Below, piece after piece: positions 31,703-41,351 of a DNA stretch of 64,000 nucleotides. The position numbers were made by a program, and so were the translations under genes. The DNA is taken from positions 2,536,568 to 2,600,567 of the forward strand of contig OZ345373.1 of NCBI GenBank assembly GCA_977006965.1. The letters run 5' to 3'. Source of the stretch: Phymatolithon calcareum. Lineage: Eukaryota > Rhodophyta > Florideophyceae > Hapalidiales. Position 1 is the first letter of the stretch, and each line of letters opens with the position of its first letter. A model generated the notes under the pieces. That model was not told the DNA's origin. It ran no database searches and saw only the letters and a list, made by a program, of their open reading frames with translations.

Positions 31703-32044
31703 GACGACGTGCGCAGCTGCAACATGGAGCGGTGCAGGTATTCAAGAAGTGTGTGCATGCGCTGCATGCAACCCGGACACTGGACGAATAAGTGCAATGT
31801 TCTGCTGTCGGTGCAATTGTCGCAGTATTCGAGGTGCAGGCAATGTTTCATGCAAGAAGTTCGGGGAAGGAACGTACACAGTGCAAGCGAATACGGGAGA
31901 CAGGGTGCGTGCCCTTACGAGTCGATCACGAAACTGGTCCTCTTCTGTTATGGGGACGCTCGTGCCCGGCAGTTGATGTGTAATGCTTTTCCTGCATTGA
32001 GAAGTGCACGGATGACGGTGGCAAAAGACGATTGTAGATTTTAA
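31694..32044 (+). CDS. Small CCHC zinc-knuckle ORF at the array junction
   Basis: 116 codons, rich in Cys. CMRCMQPGHWTNKC (about 31757-31798) is a textbook CX2CX4HX4C nucleic-acid-binding knuckle with the usual GH and aromatic residue. A second cysteine cluster (CRQC...ACPY...FCYGD) follows. The last four codons (DCRF-stop) lie in the first 14 bases of the 5S array, so its present stop was supplied by the array. It overlaps the 5' end of gag on the other strand by a few bases. It may be the end of a retrotransposon gag or of a host knuckle gene cut by the junction. A competing minus-strand frame (31742-32050) has no motif. Confidence 0.4.
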   Translation: MMQDDVRSCNMERCRYSRSVCMRCMQPGHWTNKCNVLLSVQLSQYSRCRQCFMQEVRGRNVHSASEYGRQGACPYESITKLVLFCYGDARARQLMCNAFPALRSARMTVAKDDCRF

Positions 32045-32253
32045 TTGCATCTATACAATCGGAATAGGTCGTACTAAAGGTTTCGGGAATAGGAGGAGTT
32101 CTGACCAAAAAGGACAAGAACAATATACTCCACGATTCTGTACCATGTTTCACGCTCGGACGAAAAAGGTGTGCTGTTGAAGGCGTGTGCAAGTGGATGG
32201 GCCAGTTGGCGCATCGGCGGCGTGTATTGCTCGAGTTTTGGTTGTGGAAAAAT

Positions 32254-32259
32254 AAAAAA
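32254..32259 (-). terminator. Pol III T-run terminator of 5S (repeated in every unit)
   Basis: TTTTTT immediately at the 3' end of the 5S gene on the minus strand, followed by A and a second T5 run (32247-32252). Runs of four or more T end Pol III transcription. Present after every 5S copy, including the deletion variants. Confidence 0.8.
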
Positions 32260-32378
32260 CGAAGGACACTGGGGATTCCCGAGTGATCCCTCACCTCAGT
32301 ACTAATCCAGCCTGTCGAACCTTATCTTGCAAGTTCGGAATGGGTTTGCGAGCATGTTTCTGAAGTATGGTCCTTCGT
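32259..32378 (-). rRNA. 5S rRNA: 5S rRNA gene 1
   Basis: 120 nt on the minus strand. The ends pair to form helix I (ACGAAGGAC with GTCCTTCGT). Internal landmarks are CCCATTCCGAAC closed by GCAA/TTGC (helix III), AAGATAAGG in the position of Pol III box A, and GGATTAGTACTGAGG with GGGATCACTCGGGAATCC (box C and loop E region). T6-A-T5 follows the 3' end directly on the minus strand, a Pol III terminator. A TATA-like box lies 24-30 bases upstream. 5S is part of the large ribosomal subunit. This first unit lacks the usual neighbour on its downstream side. Confidence 0.95.
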
Positions 32379-32401
32379 GGCGATGATGGTGTGACGGACG
32401 G

Positions 32402-32408
32402 TATATAT
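32402..32408 (-). promoter_or_regulatory. TATA-like box upstream of 5S (repeated in every unit)
   Basis: TATATAT centred 27 bases upstream of the 5S 5' end (about -24 to -30). An upstream TATA-like element at about -28 is known for plant and fission yeast 5S genes, where it works together with the internal control region. It recurs at the same offset before all 22 genes. Confidence 0.6.
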
Positions 32409-32492
32409 TGGACGATTGGGGATTGGAAGAGGTCCACTTGGCTGATGGCAATTCCCCATTCCCTGCTCCAATTACGAAAAGGCGGAATTTGG

Positions 32493-32541
32493 ATAGGGAA
32501 TAGGGTTAGGAATACGGTTGGGTTAGGGCATAGGGTTGGGT
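32493..32541 (+). repeat. Degenerate telomere-like tract (repeated in every unit)
   Basis: ATAGGGAATAGGGTTAGG, then ACGGTTGGGTTAGGGCATAG, then GGTTGGG. AGGG and TTAGGG-like words recur with irregular spacing, on the 5' side of the 5S gene. It resembles interstitial telomeric sequence but is too irregular to call certain. Confidence 0.5.
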
Positions 32542-32693
32542 CATTGCTTTTGAAGACACTTGGCGCTTTACCATTGGCCTGCCGAGATGGATGGGTAGTG
32601 CATTGATTAGAGCATGTTCACGACGCAAATGCGGAAATCTGATGACAGCATCGAACTCTCGGGACAATTTTACGTCGGACAGCGGCGCGAAGT

Positions 32694-32715
32694 CACAATT
32701 GATGTCTCAATTGTG
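32694..32715. repeat. Spacer hairpin A (repeated in every unit)
   Basis: CACAATTGA-TGTC-TCAATTGTG: nine perfect pairs and a four-base loop, about 320 bp upstream of the 5S gene. Confidence 0.7.
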
Positions 32716-33022
32716 CTGCTCGGTACAGGTGTAATGCATGGCGATAATCGTGTCATTTCTGTGTCTGAATGAGAGAATCATGATACGTTATGCTTACTGA
32801 ATATTATGTGGAGAGTGTGAGGAAGGCAGTAAAGTTGCAGTATGTTGAAATGAAGGGCACAGAACGGGTGGAGCGGTTTCGGGTGAAATTGGAGAGGGAT
32901 TCGGGAAAAATAAAAAGTTGCTGTGAGAGTGGGCGGCGTAGTCGGAGAGGGGTGGGAGAGGGCGTAGAAGGAGTATGAGGGTAATTTTTTAAAAATGAGG
33001 AAAATTTTGCGGATGGAGGGTG

Positions 33023-33043
33023 GACTAAGGCTTCGCCTTAGTC
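33023..33043. repeat. Spacer hairpin B (repeated in every unit)
   Basis: GACTAAGGC-TTC-GCCTTAGTC: nine perfect pairs with a three-base loop, three bases before hairpin C. The pair forms a compact double-hairpin block. Confidence 0.8.
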
Positions 33044-33046
33044 TTC

Positions 33047-33071
33047 GTGAGGGGGGCGGAGCCCCCCTCAC
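33047..33071. repeat. Spacer hairpin C, GC-rich with invertible loop
   Basis: GTGAGGGGGGC, loop, GCCCCCCTCAC: eleven perfect pairs. The loop is GGA here and in unit 2 (about 34546-34570) but TCC in every unit from 3 on (for example about 36038-36062). The whole 25-bp hairpin is thus exactly inverted between the two groups. Confidence 0.9.
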
Positions 33072-33293
33072 ACTCCCCCCGGGAAAGTGGACTGTAGGTG
33101 TGGAGTGGTGTTGTAGGGTTGTGCAAGCGGATAGAGCAGGTGGTGGAAGGTGGTGGACATGGTGTAAGTGGGAAGAGGGAATACGTGTGCAATGGGTTTC
33201 CAAGCGGGCCGTGAAGATGGAGATTGTATGAACAGTTTAGAGTGTATTTATATGTAGTGAAGTTTGGAGAATGTTGTGACGGGGTGAAATTGC

Positions 33294-33457
33294 CACGTGT
33301 GCATACGAGAGACTTGTCCAAGAATAGAAACTGGACGAATGACACGTGTGTGACTGTCAAGACGTGATACGTGTAAAATGTCTATGTTGGATGTGATGGG
33401 CGACGGTTTACCACGTGTGGAGGACGATTTCGGGTTCGCGCACGACTTGACACGTGG
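33294..33457. promoter_or_regulatory. Cluster of CACGTG-type motifs (repeated in every unit)
   Basis: CACGTGT at 33294, 33343 and 33412, TACGTGT at 33368 and CACGTGG at 33451: five sites in 164 bp. CACGTG is the E-box/G-box core bound by bHLH and bZIP factors. The cluster lies 35-200 bp upstream of a plus-strand TATA-like box, and about 300 bp beyond the 3' end of the next 5S gene. Confidence 0.4.
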
Positions 33458-33495
33458 CGGAAATCATTTAGGGTTGCCGGACGGGTTGATCTACG

Positions 33496-33501
33496 TATAT
33501 A
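33496..33501 (+). promoter_or_regulatory. Plus-strand TATA-like box before unit start (repeated)
   Basis: GTATATAC, 29-35 bases before ATTGTAGAT at 33530, which begins a stem (ATTGTAGAT with ATCTA-ta-CAAT). TATA spacing, upstream CACGTG motifs and a structured start make a small plus-strand transcript converging on the 5S gene possible. Unit 1 lacks this box because the array begins at 32031. Confidence 0.3.
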
Positions 33502-33757
33502 CTTGTTGCGGGTGGCTCGACTGGCCTCCATTGTAGATTTTAATTGCATCTATACAATCGGAATAGGTCGTACTAAAGGTTTCGGGAATAGGAGGAGTTC
33601 TGACCAAAAAGGACAAGAACAATATACTCCACGATTCTGTACCATGTTTCACGCTCGGACGAAAAAGGTGTGCTGTTGAAGGCGTGTGCAAGTGGATGGG
33701 CCAGTTGGCGCATCGGCGGCGTGTATTGCTCGAGTTTTGGTTGTGGAAAAATAAAAA

Positions 33758-33877
33758 ACGAAGGACACTGGGGATTCCCGAGTGATCCCTCACCTCAGTA
33801 CTAATCCAGCCTGTCGAACCTTATCTTGCAAGTTCGGAATGGGTTTGCGAGCATGTTTCTGAAGTATGGTCCTTCGT
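33758..33877 (-). rRNA. 5S rRNA: 5S rRNA gene 2
   Basis: Same 120-nt sequence as gene 1, with the T-run terminator and TATA-like box. Its unit still has the GGA form of the GC hairpin. Confidence 0.95.
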
Positions 33878-35256
33878 GGCGATGATGGTGTGACGGACGG
33901 TATATATTGGACGATTGGGGATTGGAAGAGGTCCACTTGGCTGATGGCAATTCCCCATTCCCTGCTCCAATTACGAAAAGGCGGAATTTGGATAGGGAAT
34001 AGGGTTAGGAATACGGTTGGGTTAGGGCATAGGGTTGGGTCATTGCTTTTGAAGACACTTGGCGCTTTACCATTGGCCTGCCGAGATGGATGGGTAGTGC
34101 ATTGATTAGAGCATGTTCACGACGCAAATGCGGAAATCTGATGACAGCATCGAACTCTCGGGACAATTTTACGTCGGACAGCGGCGCGAAGTCACAATTG
34201 ATGTCTCAATTGTGCTGCTCGGTACAGGTGTAATGCATGGCGATAATCGTGTCATTTCTGTGTCTGAATGAGAGAATCATGATACGTTATGCTTACTGAA
34301 TATTATGTGGAGAGTGTGAGGAAGGCAGTAAAGTTGCAGTATGTTGAAATGAAGGGCACAGAACGGGTGGAGCGGTTTCGGGTGAAATTGGAGAGGGATT
34401 CGGGAAAAATAAAAAGTTGCTGTGAGAGTGGGCGGCGTAGTCGGAGAGGGGTGGGAGAGGGCGTAGAAAGAGTATGAGGGTAATTTTTTAAAAATGAGGA
34501 AAATTTTGCGGATGGAGGGTGGACTAAGGCTTCGCCTTAGTCTTCGTGAGGGGGGCGGAGCCCCCCTCACACTCCCCCCGGGAAAGTGGACTGTAGGTGT
34601 GGAGTGGTGTTGTAGGGTTGTGCAAGCGGATAGAGCAGGTGGTGGAAGGTGGTGGACATGGTGTAAGTGGGAAGAGGGAATACGTGTGCAATGGGTTTCC
34701 AAGCGGGCCGTGAAGATGGAGATTGTATGAACAGTTTAGAGTGTATTTATATGTAGTGAAGTTTGGAGAATGTTGTGACGGGGTGAAATTGCCACGTGTG
34801 CATACGAGAGACTTGTCCAAGAATAGAAACTGGACGAATGACACGTGTGTGACTGTCAAGACGTGATACGTGTAAAATGTCTATGTTGGATGTGATGGGC
34901 GACGGTTTACCACGTGTGGAGGACGATTTCGGGTTCGCGCACGACTTGACACGTGGCGGAAATCATTTAGGGTTGCCGGACGGGTTGATCTACGTATATA
35001 CTTGTTGCGGGTGGCTCGACTGGCCTCCATTGTAGATTTTAATTGCATCTATACAATCGGAATAGGTCGTACTAAAGGTTTCGGGAATAGGAGGAGTTCT
35101 GACCAAAAAGGACAAGAACAATATACTCCACGATTCTGTACCATGTTTCACGCTCGGACGAAAAAGGTGTGCTGTTGAAGGCGTGTGCAAGTGGATGGGC
35201 CAGTTGGCGCATCGGCGGCGTGTATTGCTCGAGTTTTGGTTGTGGAAAAATAAAAA

Positions 35257-35369
35257 ACGAAGGACACTGCCGAGTGATCCCTCACCTCAGTACTAATCCA
35301 GCCTGTCGAACCTTATCTTGCAAGTTCGGAATGGGTTTGCGAGCATGTTTCTGAAGTATGGTCCTTCGT
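35257..35369 (-). pseudogene. 5S rRNA gene 3, 7-nt deletion variant
   Basis: As gene 1 but GAATCCC is missing (CTCGGCAGTG in place of CTCGGGAATCCCCAGTG), giving 113 nt. The deletion removes the 3' strand of loop E and most of the adjoining helix. Those parts are bound by TFIIIA and ribosomal protein L5 in known 5S RNAs. Flanking promoter and terminator are unchanged, so it may be transcribed but is unlikely to work. Confidence 0.85.
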
Positions 35370-36748
35370 GGCGATGATGGTGTGACGGACGGTATATATT
35401 GGACGATTGGGGATTGGAAGAGGTCCACTTGGCTGATGGCAATTCCCCATTCCCTGCTCCAATTACGAAAAGGCGGAATTTGGATAGGGAATAGGGTTAG
35501 GAATACGGTTGGGTTAGGGCATAGGGTTGGGTCATTGCTTTTGAAGACACTTGGCGCTTTACCATTGGCCTGCCGAGATGGATGGGTAGTGCATTGATTA
35601 GAGCATGTTCACGACGCAAATGCGGAAATCTGATGACAGCATCGAACTCTCGGGACAATTTTACGTCGGACAGCGGCGCGAAGTCACAATTGATGTCTCA
35701 ATTGTGCTGCTCGGTACAGGTGTAATGCATGGCGATAATCGTGTCATTTCTGTGTCTGAATGAGAGAATCATGATACGTTATGCTTACTGAATATTATGT
35801 GGAGAGTGTGAGGAAGGCAGTAAAGTTGCAGTATGTTGAAATGAAGGGCACAGAACGGGTGGAGCGGTTTCGGGTGAAATTGGAGAGGGATTCGGGAAAA
35901 ATAAAAAGTTGCTGTGAGAGTGGGCGGCGTAGTCGGAGAGGGGTGGGAGAGGGCGTAGAAGGAGTATGAGGGTAATTTTTTAAAAATGAGGAAAATTTTG
36001 CGGATGGAGGGTGGACTAAGGCTTCGCCTTAGTCTTCGTGAGGGGGGCTCCGCCCCCCTCACACTCCCCCCGGGAAAGTGGACTGTAGGTGTGGAGTGGT
36101 GTTGTAGGGTTGTGCAAGCGGATAGAGCAGGTGGTGGAAGGTGGTGGACATGGTGTAAGTGGGAAGAGGGAATACGTGTGCAATGGGTTTCCAAGCGGGC
36201 CGTGAAGATGGAGATTGTATGAACAGTTTAGAGTGTATTTATATGTAGTGAAGTTTGGAGAATGTTGTGACGGGGTGAAATTGCCACGTGTGCATACGAG
36301 AGACTTGTCCAAGAATAGAAACTGGACGAATGACACGTGTGTGACTGTCAAGACGTGATACGTGTAAAATGTCTATGTTGGATGTGATGGGCGACGGTTT
36401 ACCACGTGTGGAGGACGATTTCGGGTTCGCGCACGACTTGACACGTGGCGGAAATCATTTAGGGTTGCCGGACGGGTTGATCTACGTATATACTTGTTGC
36501 GGGTGGCTCGACTGGCCTCCATTGTAGATTTTAATTGCATCTATACAATCGGAATAGGTCGTACTAAAGGTTTCGGGAATAGGAGGAGTTCTGACCAAAA
36601 AGGACAAGAACAATATACTCCACGATTCTGTACCATGTTTCACGCTCGGACGAAAAAGGTGTGCTGTTGAAGGCGTGTGCAAGTGGATGGGCCAGTTGGC
36701 GCATCGGCGGCGTGTATTGCTCGAGTTTTGGTTGTGGAAAAATAAAAA

Positions 36749-36861
36749 ACGAAGGACACTGCCGAGTGATCCCTCACCTCAGTACTAATCCAGCCTGTCG
36801 AACCTTATCTTGCAAGTTCGGAATGGGTTTGCGAGCATGTTTCTGAAGTATGGTCCTTCGT
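36749..36861 (-). pseudogene. 5S rRNA gene 4, 7-nt deletion variant
   Basis: Identical deletion to gene 3, so the variant spread by duplication of the unit. Confidence 0.85.
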
Positions 36862-38240
36862 GGCGATGATGGTGTGACGGACGGTATATATTGGACGATT
36901 GGGGATTGGAAGAGGTCCACTTGGCTGATGGCAATTCCCCATTCCCTGCTCCAATTACGAAAAGGCGGAATTTGGATAGGGAATAGGGTTAGGAATACGG
37001 TTGGGTTAGGGCATAGGGTTGGGTCATTGCTTTTGAAGACACTTGGCGCTTTACCATTGGCCTGCCGAGATGGATGGGTAGTGCATTGATTAGAGCATGT
37101 TCACGACGCAAATGCGGAAATCTGATGACAGCATCGAACTCTCGGGACAATTTTACGTCGGACAGCGGCGCGAAGTCACAATTGATGTCTCAATTGTGCT
37201 GCTCGGTACAGGTGTAATGCATGGCGATAATCGTGTCATTTCTGTGTCTGAATGAGAGAATCATGATACGTTATGCTTACTGAATATTATGTGGAGAGTG
37301 TGAGGAAGGCAGTAAAGTTGCAGTATGTTGAAATGAAGGGCACAGAACGGGTGGAGCGGTTTCGGGTGAAATTGGAGAGGGATTCGGGAAAAATAAAAAG
37401 TTGCTGTGAGAGTGGGCGGCGTAGTCGGAGAGGGGTGGGAGAGGGCGTAGAAGGAGTATGAGGGTAATTTTTTAAAAATGAGGAAAATTTTGCGGATGGA
37501 GGGTGGACTAAGGCTTCGCCTTAGTCTTCGTGAGGGGGGCTCCGCCCCCCTCACACTCCCCCCGGGAAAGTGGACTGTAGGTGTGGAGTGGTGTTGTAGG
37601 GTTGTGCAAGCGGATAGAGCAGGTGGTGGAAGGTGGTGGACATGGTGTAAGTGGGAAGAGGGAATACGTGTGCAATGGGTTTCCAAGCGGGCCGTGAAGA
37701 TGGAGATTGTATGAACAGTTTAGAGTGTATTTATATGTAGTGAAGTTTGGAGAATGTTGTGACGGGGTGAAATTGCCACGTGTGCATACGAGAGACTTGT
37801 CCAAGAATAGAAACTGGACGAATGACACGTGTGTGACTGTCAAGACGTGATACGTGTAAAATGTCTATGTTGGATGTGATGGGCGACGGTTTACCACGTG
37901 TGGAGGACGATTTCGGGTTCGCGCACGACTTGACACGTGGCGGAAATCATTTAGGGTTGCCGGACGGGTTGATCTACGTATATACTTGTTGCGGGTGGCT
38001 CGACTGGCCTCCATTGTAGATTTTAATTGCATCTATACAATCGGAATAGGTCGTACTAAAGGTTTCGGGAATAGGAGGAGTTCTGACCAAAAAGGACAAG
38101 AACAATATACTCCACGATTCTGTACCATGTTTCACGCTCGGACGAAAAAGGTGTGCTGTTGAAGGCGTGTGCAAGTGGATGGGCCAGTTGGCGCATCGGC
38201 GGCGTGTATTGCTCGAGTTTTGGTTGTGGAAAAATAAAAA

Positions 38241-38353
38241 ACGAAGGACACTGCCGAGTGATCCCTCACCTCAGTACTAATCCAGCCTGTCGAACCTTAT
38301 CTTGCAAGTTCGGAATGGGTTTGCGAGCATGTTTCTGAAGTATGGTCCTTCGT
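38241..38353 (-). pseudogene. 5S rRNA gene 5, 7-nt deletion variant
   Basis: Third and last consecutive copy of the deletion variant; gene 6 is full length again. Confidence 0.85.
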
Positions 38354-39732
38354 GGCGATGATGGTGTGACGGACGGTATATATTGGACGATTGGGGATTG
38401 GAAGAGGTCCACTTGGCTGATGGCAATTCCCCATTCCCTGCTCCAATTACGAAAAGGCGGAATTTGGATAGGGAATAGGGTTAGGAATACGGTTGGGTTA
38501 GGGCATAGGGTTGGGTCATTGCTTTTGAAGACACTTGGCGCTTTACCATTGGCCTGCCGAGATGGATGGGTAGTGCATTGATTAGAGCATGTTCACGACG
38601 CAAATGCGGAAATCTGATGACAGCATCGAACTCTCGGGACAATTTTACGTCGGACAGCGGCGCGAAGTCACAATTGATGTCTCAATTGTGCTGCTCGGTA
38701 CAGGTGTAATGCATGGCGATAATCGTGTCATTTCTGTGTCTGAATGAGAGAATCATGATACGTTATGCTTACTGAATATTATGTGGAGAGTGTGAGGAAG
38801 GCAGTAAAGTTGCAGTATGTTGAAATGAAGGGCACAGAACGGGTGGAGCGGTTTCGGGTGAAATTGGAGAGGGATTCGGGAAAAATAAAAAGTTGCTGTG
38901 AGAGTGGGCGGCGTAGTCGGAGAGGGGTGGGAGAGGGCGTAGAAGGAGTATGAGGGTAATTTTTTAAAAATGAGGAAAATTTTGCGGATGGAGGGTGGAC
39001 TAAGGCTTCGCCTTAGTCTTCGTGAGGGGGGCTCCGCCCCCCTCACACTCCCCCCGGGAAAGTGGACTGTAGGTGTGGAGTGGTGTTGTAGGGTTGTGCA
39101 AGCGGATAGAGCAGGTGGTGGAAGGTGGTGGACATGGTGTAAGTGGGAAGAGGGAATACGTGTGCAATGGGTTTCCAAGCGGGCCGTGAAGATGGAGATT
39201 GTATGAACAGTTTAGAGTGTATTTATATGTAGTGAAGTTTGGAGAATGTTGTGACGGGGTGAAATTGCCACGTGTGCATACGAGAGACTTGTCCAAGAAT
39301 AGAAACTGGACGAATGACACGTGTGTGACTGTCAAGACGTGATACGTGTAAAATGTCTATGTTGGATGTGATGGGCGACGGTTTACCACGTGTGGAGGAC
39401 GATTTCGGGTTCGCGCACGACTTGACACGTGGCGGAAATCATTTAGGGTTGCCGGACGGGTTGATCTACGTATATACTTGTTGCGGGTGGCTCGACTGGC
39501 CTCCATTGTAGATTTTAATTGCATCTATACAATCGGAATAGGTCGTACTAAAGGTTTCGGGAATAGGAGGAGTTCTGACCAAAAAGGACAAGAACAATAT
39601 ACTCCACGATTCTGTACCATGTTTCACGCTCGGACGAAAAAGGTGTGCTGTTGAAGGCGTGTGCAAGTGGATGGGCCAGTTGGCGCATCGGCGGCGTGTA
39701 TTGCTCGAGTTTTGGTTGTGGAAAAATAAAAA

Positions 39733-39852
39733 ACGAAGGACACTGGGGATTCCCGAGTGATCCCTCACCTCAGTACTAATCCAGCCTGTCGAACCTTATC
39801 TTGCAAGTTCGGAATGGGTTTGCGAGCATGTTTCTGAAGTATGGTCCTTCGT
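39733..39852 (-). rRNA. 5S rRNA: 5S rRNA gene 6
   Basis: Full-length 120-nt gene with terminator T-run; first intact copy after the deletion block. Confidence 0.95.
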
Positions 39853-41231
39853 GGCGATGATGGTGTGACGGACGGTATATATTGGACGATTGGGGATTGG
39901 AAGAGGTCCACTTGGCTGATGGCAATTCCCCATTCCCTGCTCCAATTACGAAAAGGCGGAATTTGGATAGGGAATAGGGTTAGGAATACGGTTGGGTTAG
40001 GGCATAGGGTTGGGTCATTGCTTTTGAAGACACTTGGCGCTTTACCATTGGCCTGCCGAGATGGATGGGTAGTGCATTGATTAGAGCATGTTCACGACGC
40101 AAATGCGGAAATCTGATGACAGCATCGAACTCTCGGGACAATTTTACGTCGGACAGCGGCGCGAAGTCACAATTGATGTCTCAATTGTGCTGCTCGGTAC
40201 AGGTGTAATGCATGGCGATAATCGTGTCATTTCTGTGTCTGAATGAGAGAATCATGATACGTTATGCTTACTGAATATTATGTGGAGAGTGTGAGGAAGG
40301 CAGTAAAGTTGCAGTATGTTGAAATGAAGGGCACAGAACGGGTGGAGCGGTTTCGGGTGAAATTGGAGAGGGATTCGGGAAAAATAAAAAGTTGCTGTGA
40401 GAGTGGGCGGCGTAGTCGGAGAGGGGTGGGAGAGGGCGTAGAAGGAGTATGAGGGTAATTTTTTAAAAATGAGGAAAATTTTGCGGATGGAGGGTGGACT
40501 AAGGCTTCGCCTTAGTCTTCGTGAGGGGGGCTCCGCCCCCCTCACACTCCCCCCGGGAAAGTGGACTGTAGGTGTGGAGTGGTGTTGTAGGGTTGTGCAA
40601 GCGGATAGAGCAGGTGGTGGAAGGTGGTGGACATGGTGTAAGTGGGAAGAGGGAATACGTGTGCAATGGGTTTCCAAGCGGGCCGTGAAGATGGAGATTG
40701 TATGAACAGTTTAGAGTGTATTTATATGTAGTGAAGTTTGGAGAATGTTGTGACGGGGTGAAATTGCCACGTGTGCATACGAGAGACTTGTCCAAGAATA
40801 GAAACTGGACGAATGACACGTGTGTGACTGTCAAGACGTGATACGTGTAAAATGTCTATGTTGGATGTGATGGGCGACGGTTTACCACGTGTGGAGGACG
40901 ATTTCGGGTTCGCGCACGACTTGACACGTGGCGGAAATCATTTAGGGTTGCCGGACGGGTTGATCTACGTATATACTTGTTGCGGGTGGCTCGACTGGCC
41001 TCCATTGTAGATTTTAATTGCATCTATACAATCGGAATAGGTCGTACTAAAGGTTTCGGGAATAGGAGGAGTTCTGACCAAAAAGGACAAGAACAATATA
41101 CTCCACGATTCTGTACCATGTTTCACGCTCGGACGAAAAAGGTGTGCTGTTGAAGGCGTGTGCAAGTGGATGGGCCAGTTGGCGCATCGGCGGCGTGTAT
41201 TGCTCGAGTTTTGGTTGTGGAAAAATAAAAA

Positions 41232-41351
41232 ACGAAGGACACTGGGGATTCCCGAGTGATCCCTCACCTCAGTACTAATCCAGCCTGTCGAACCTTATCT
41301 TGCAAGTTCGGAATGGGTTTGCGAGCATGTTTCTGAAGTATGGTCCTTCGT
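41232..41351 (-). rRNA. 5S rRNA: 5S rRNA gene 7
   Basis: Full-length, identical to gene 1 by eye. Confidence 0.95.

Larger units (their letters stand above)
23782..31740 (-). mobile_element. Ty3/gypsy chromovirus-like LTR retrotransposon, 5'-truncated
   Basis: Minus-strand order is gag, protease, reverse transcriptase, RNase H, integrase, chromodomain-like tail, then polypurine tract and 3' LTR. This gene order defines Ty3/gypsy. No 5' LTR or primer-binding site is found: gag starts mid-domain and the sequence changes character near 31740 before the 5S array. The element is GC-rich compared with the neighbouring 19-23 kb. Several lesions make it inactive. Confidence 0.75.

Noticed and set aside
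31742-32050. Minus-strand frame as the N-terminal part of gypsy gag
   Set aside because: It is in frame with gag past one TGA, but runs into the array and shows no capsid-like pattern; the opposite strand carries a canonical zinc knuckle.
33530-33757. U5 or other spliceosomal snRNA in the unit (TACTAAAGGTTTC resembles part of U5)
   Set aside because: The invariant U5 loop sequence and a proper Sm site are missing; U1, U2, U4 and U6 signature words were not found on either strand.
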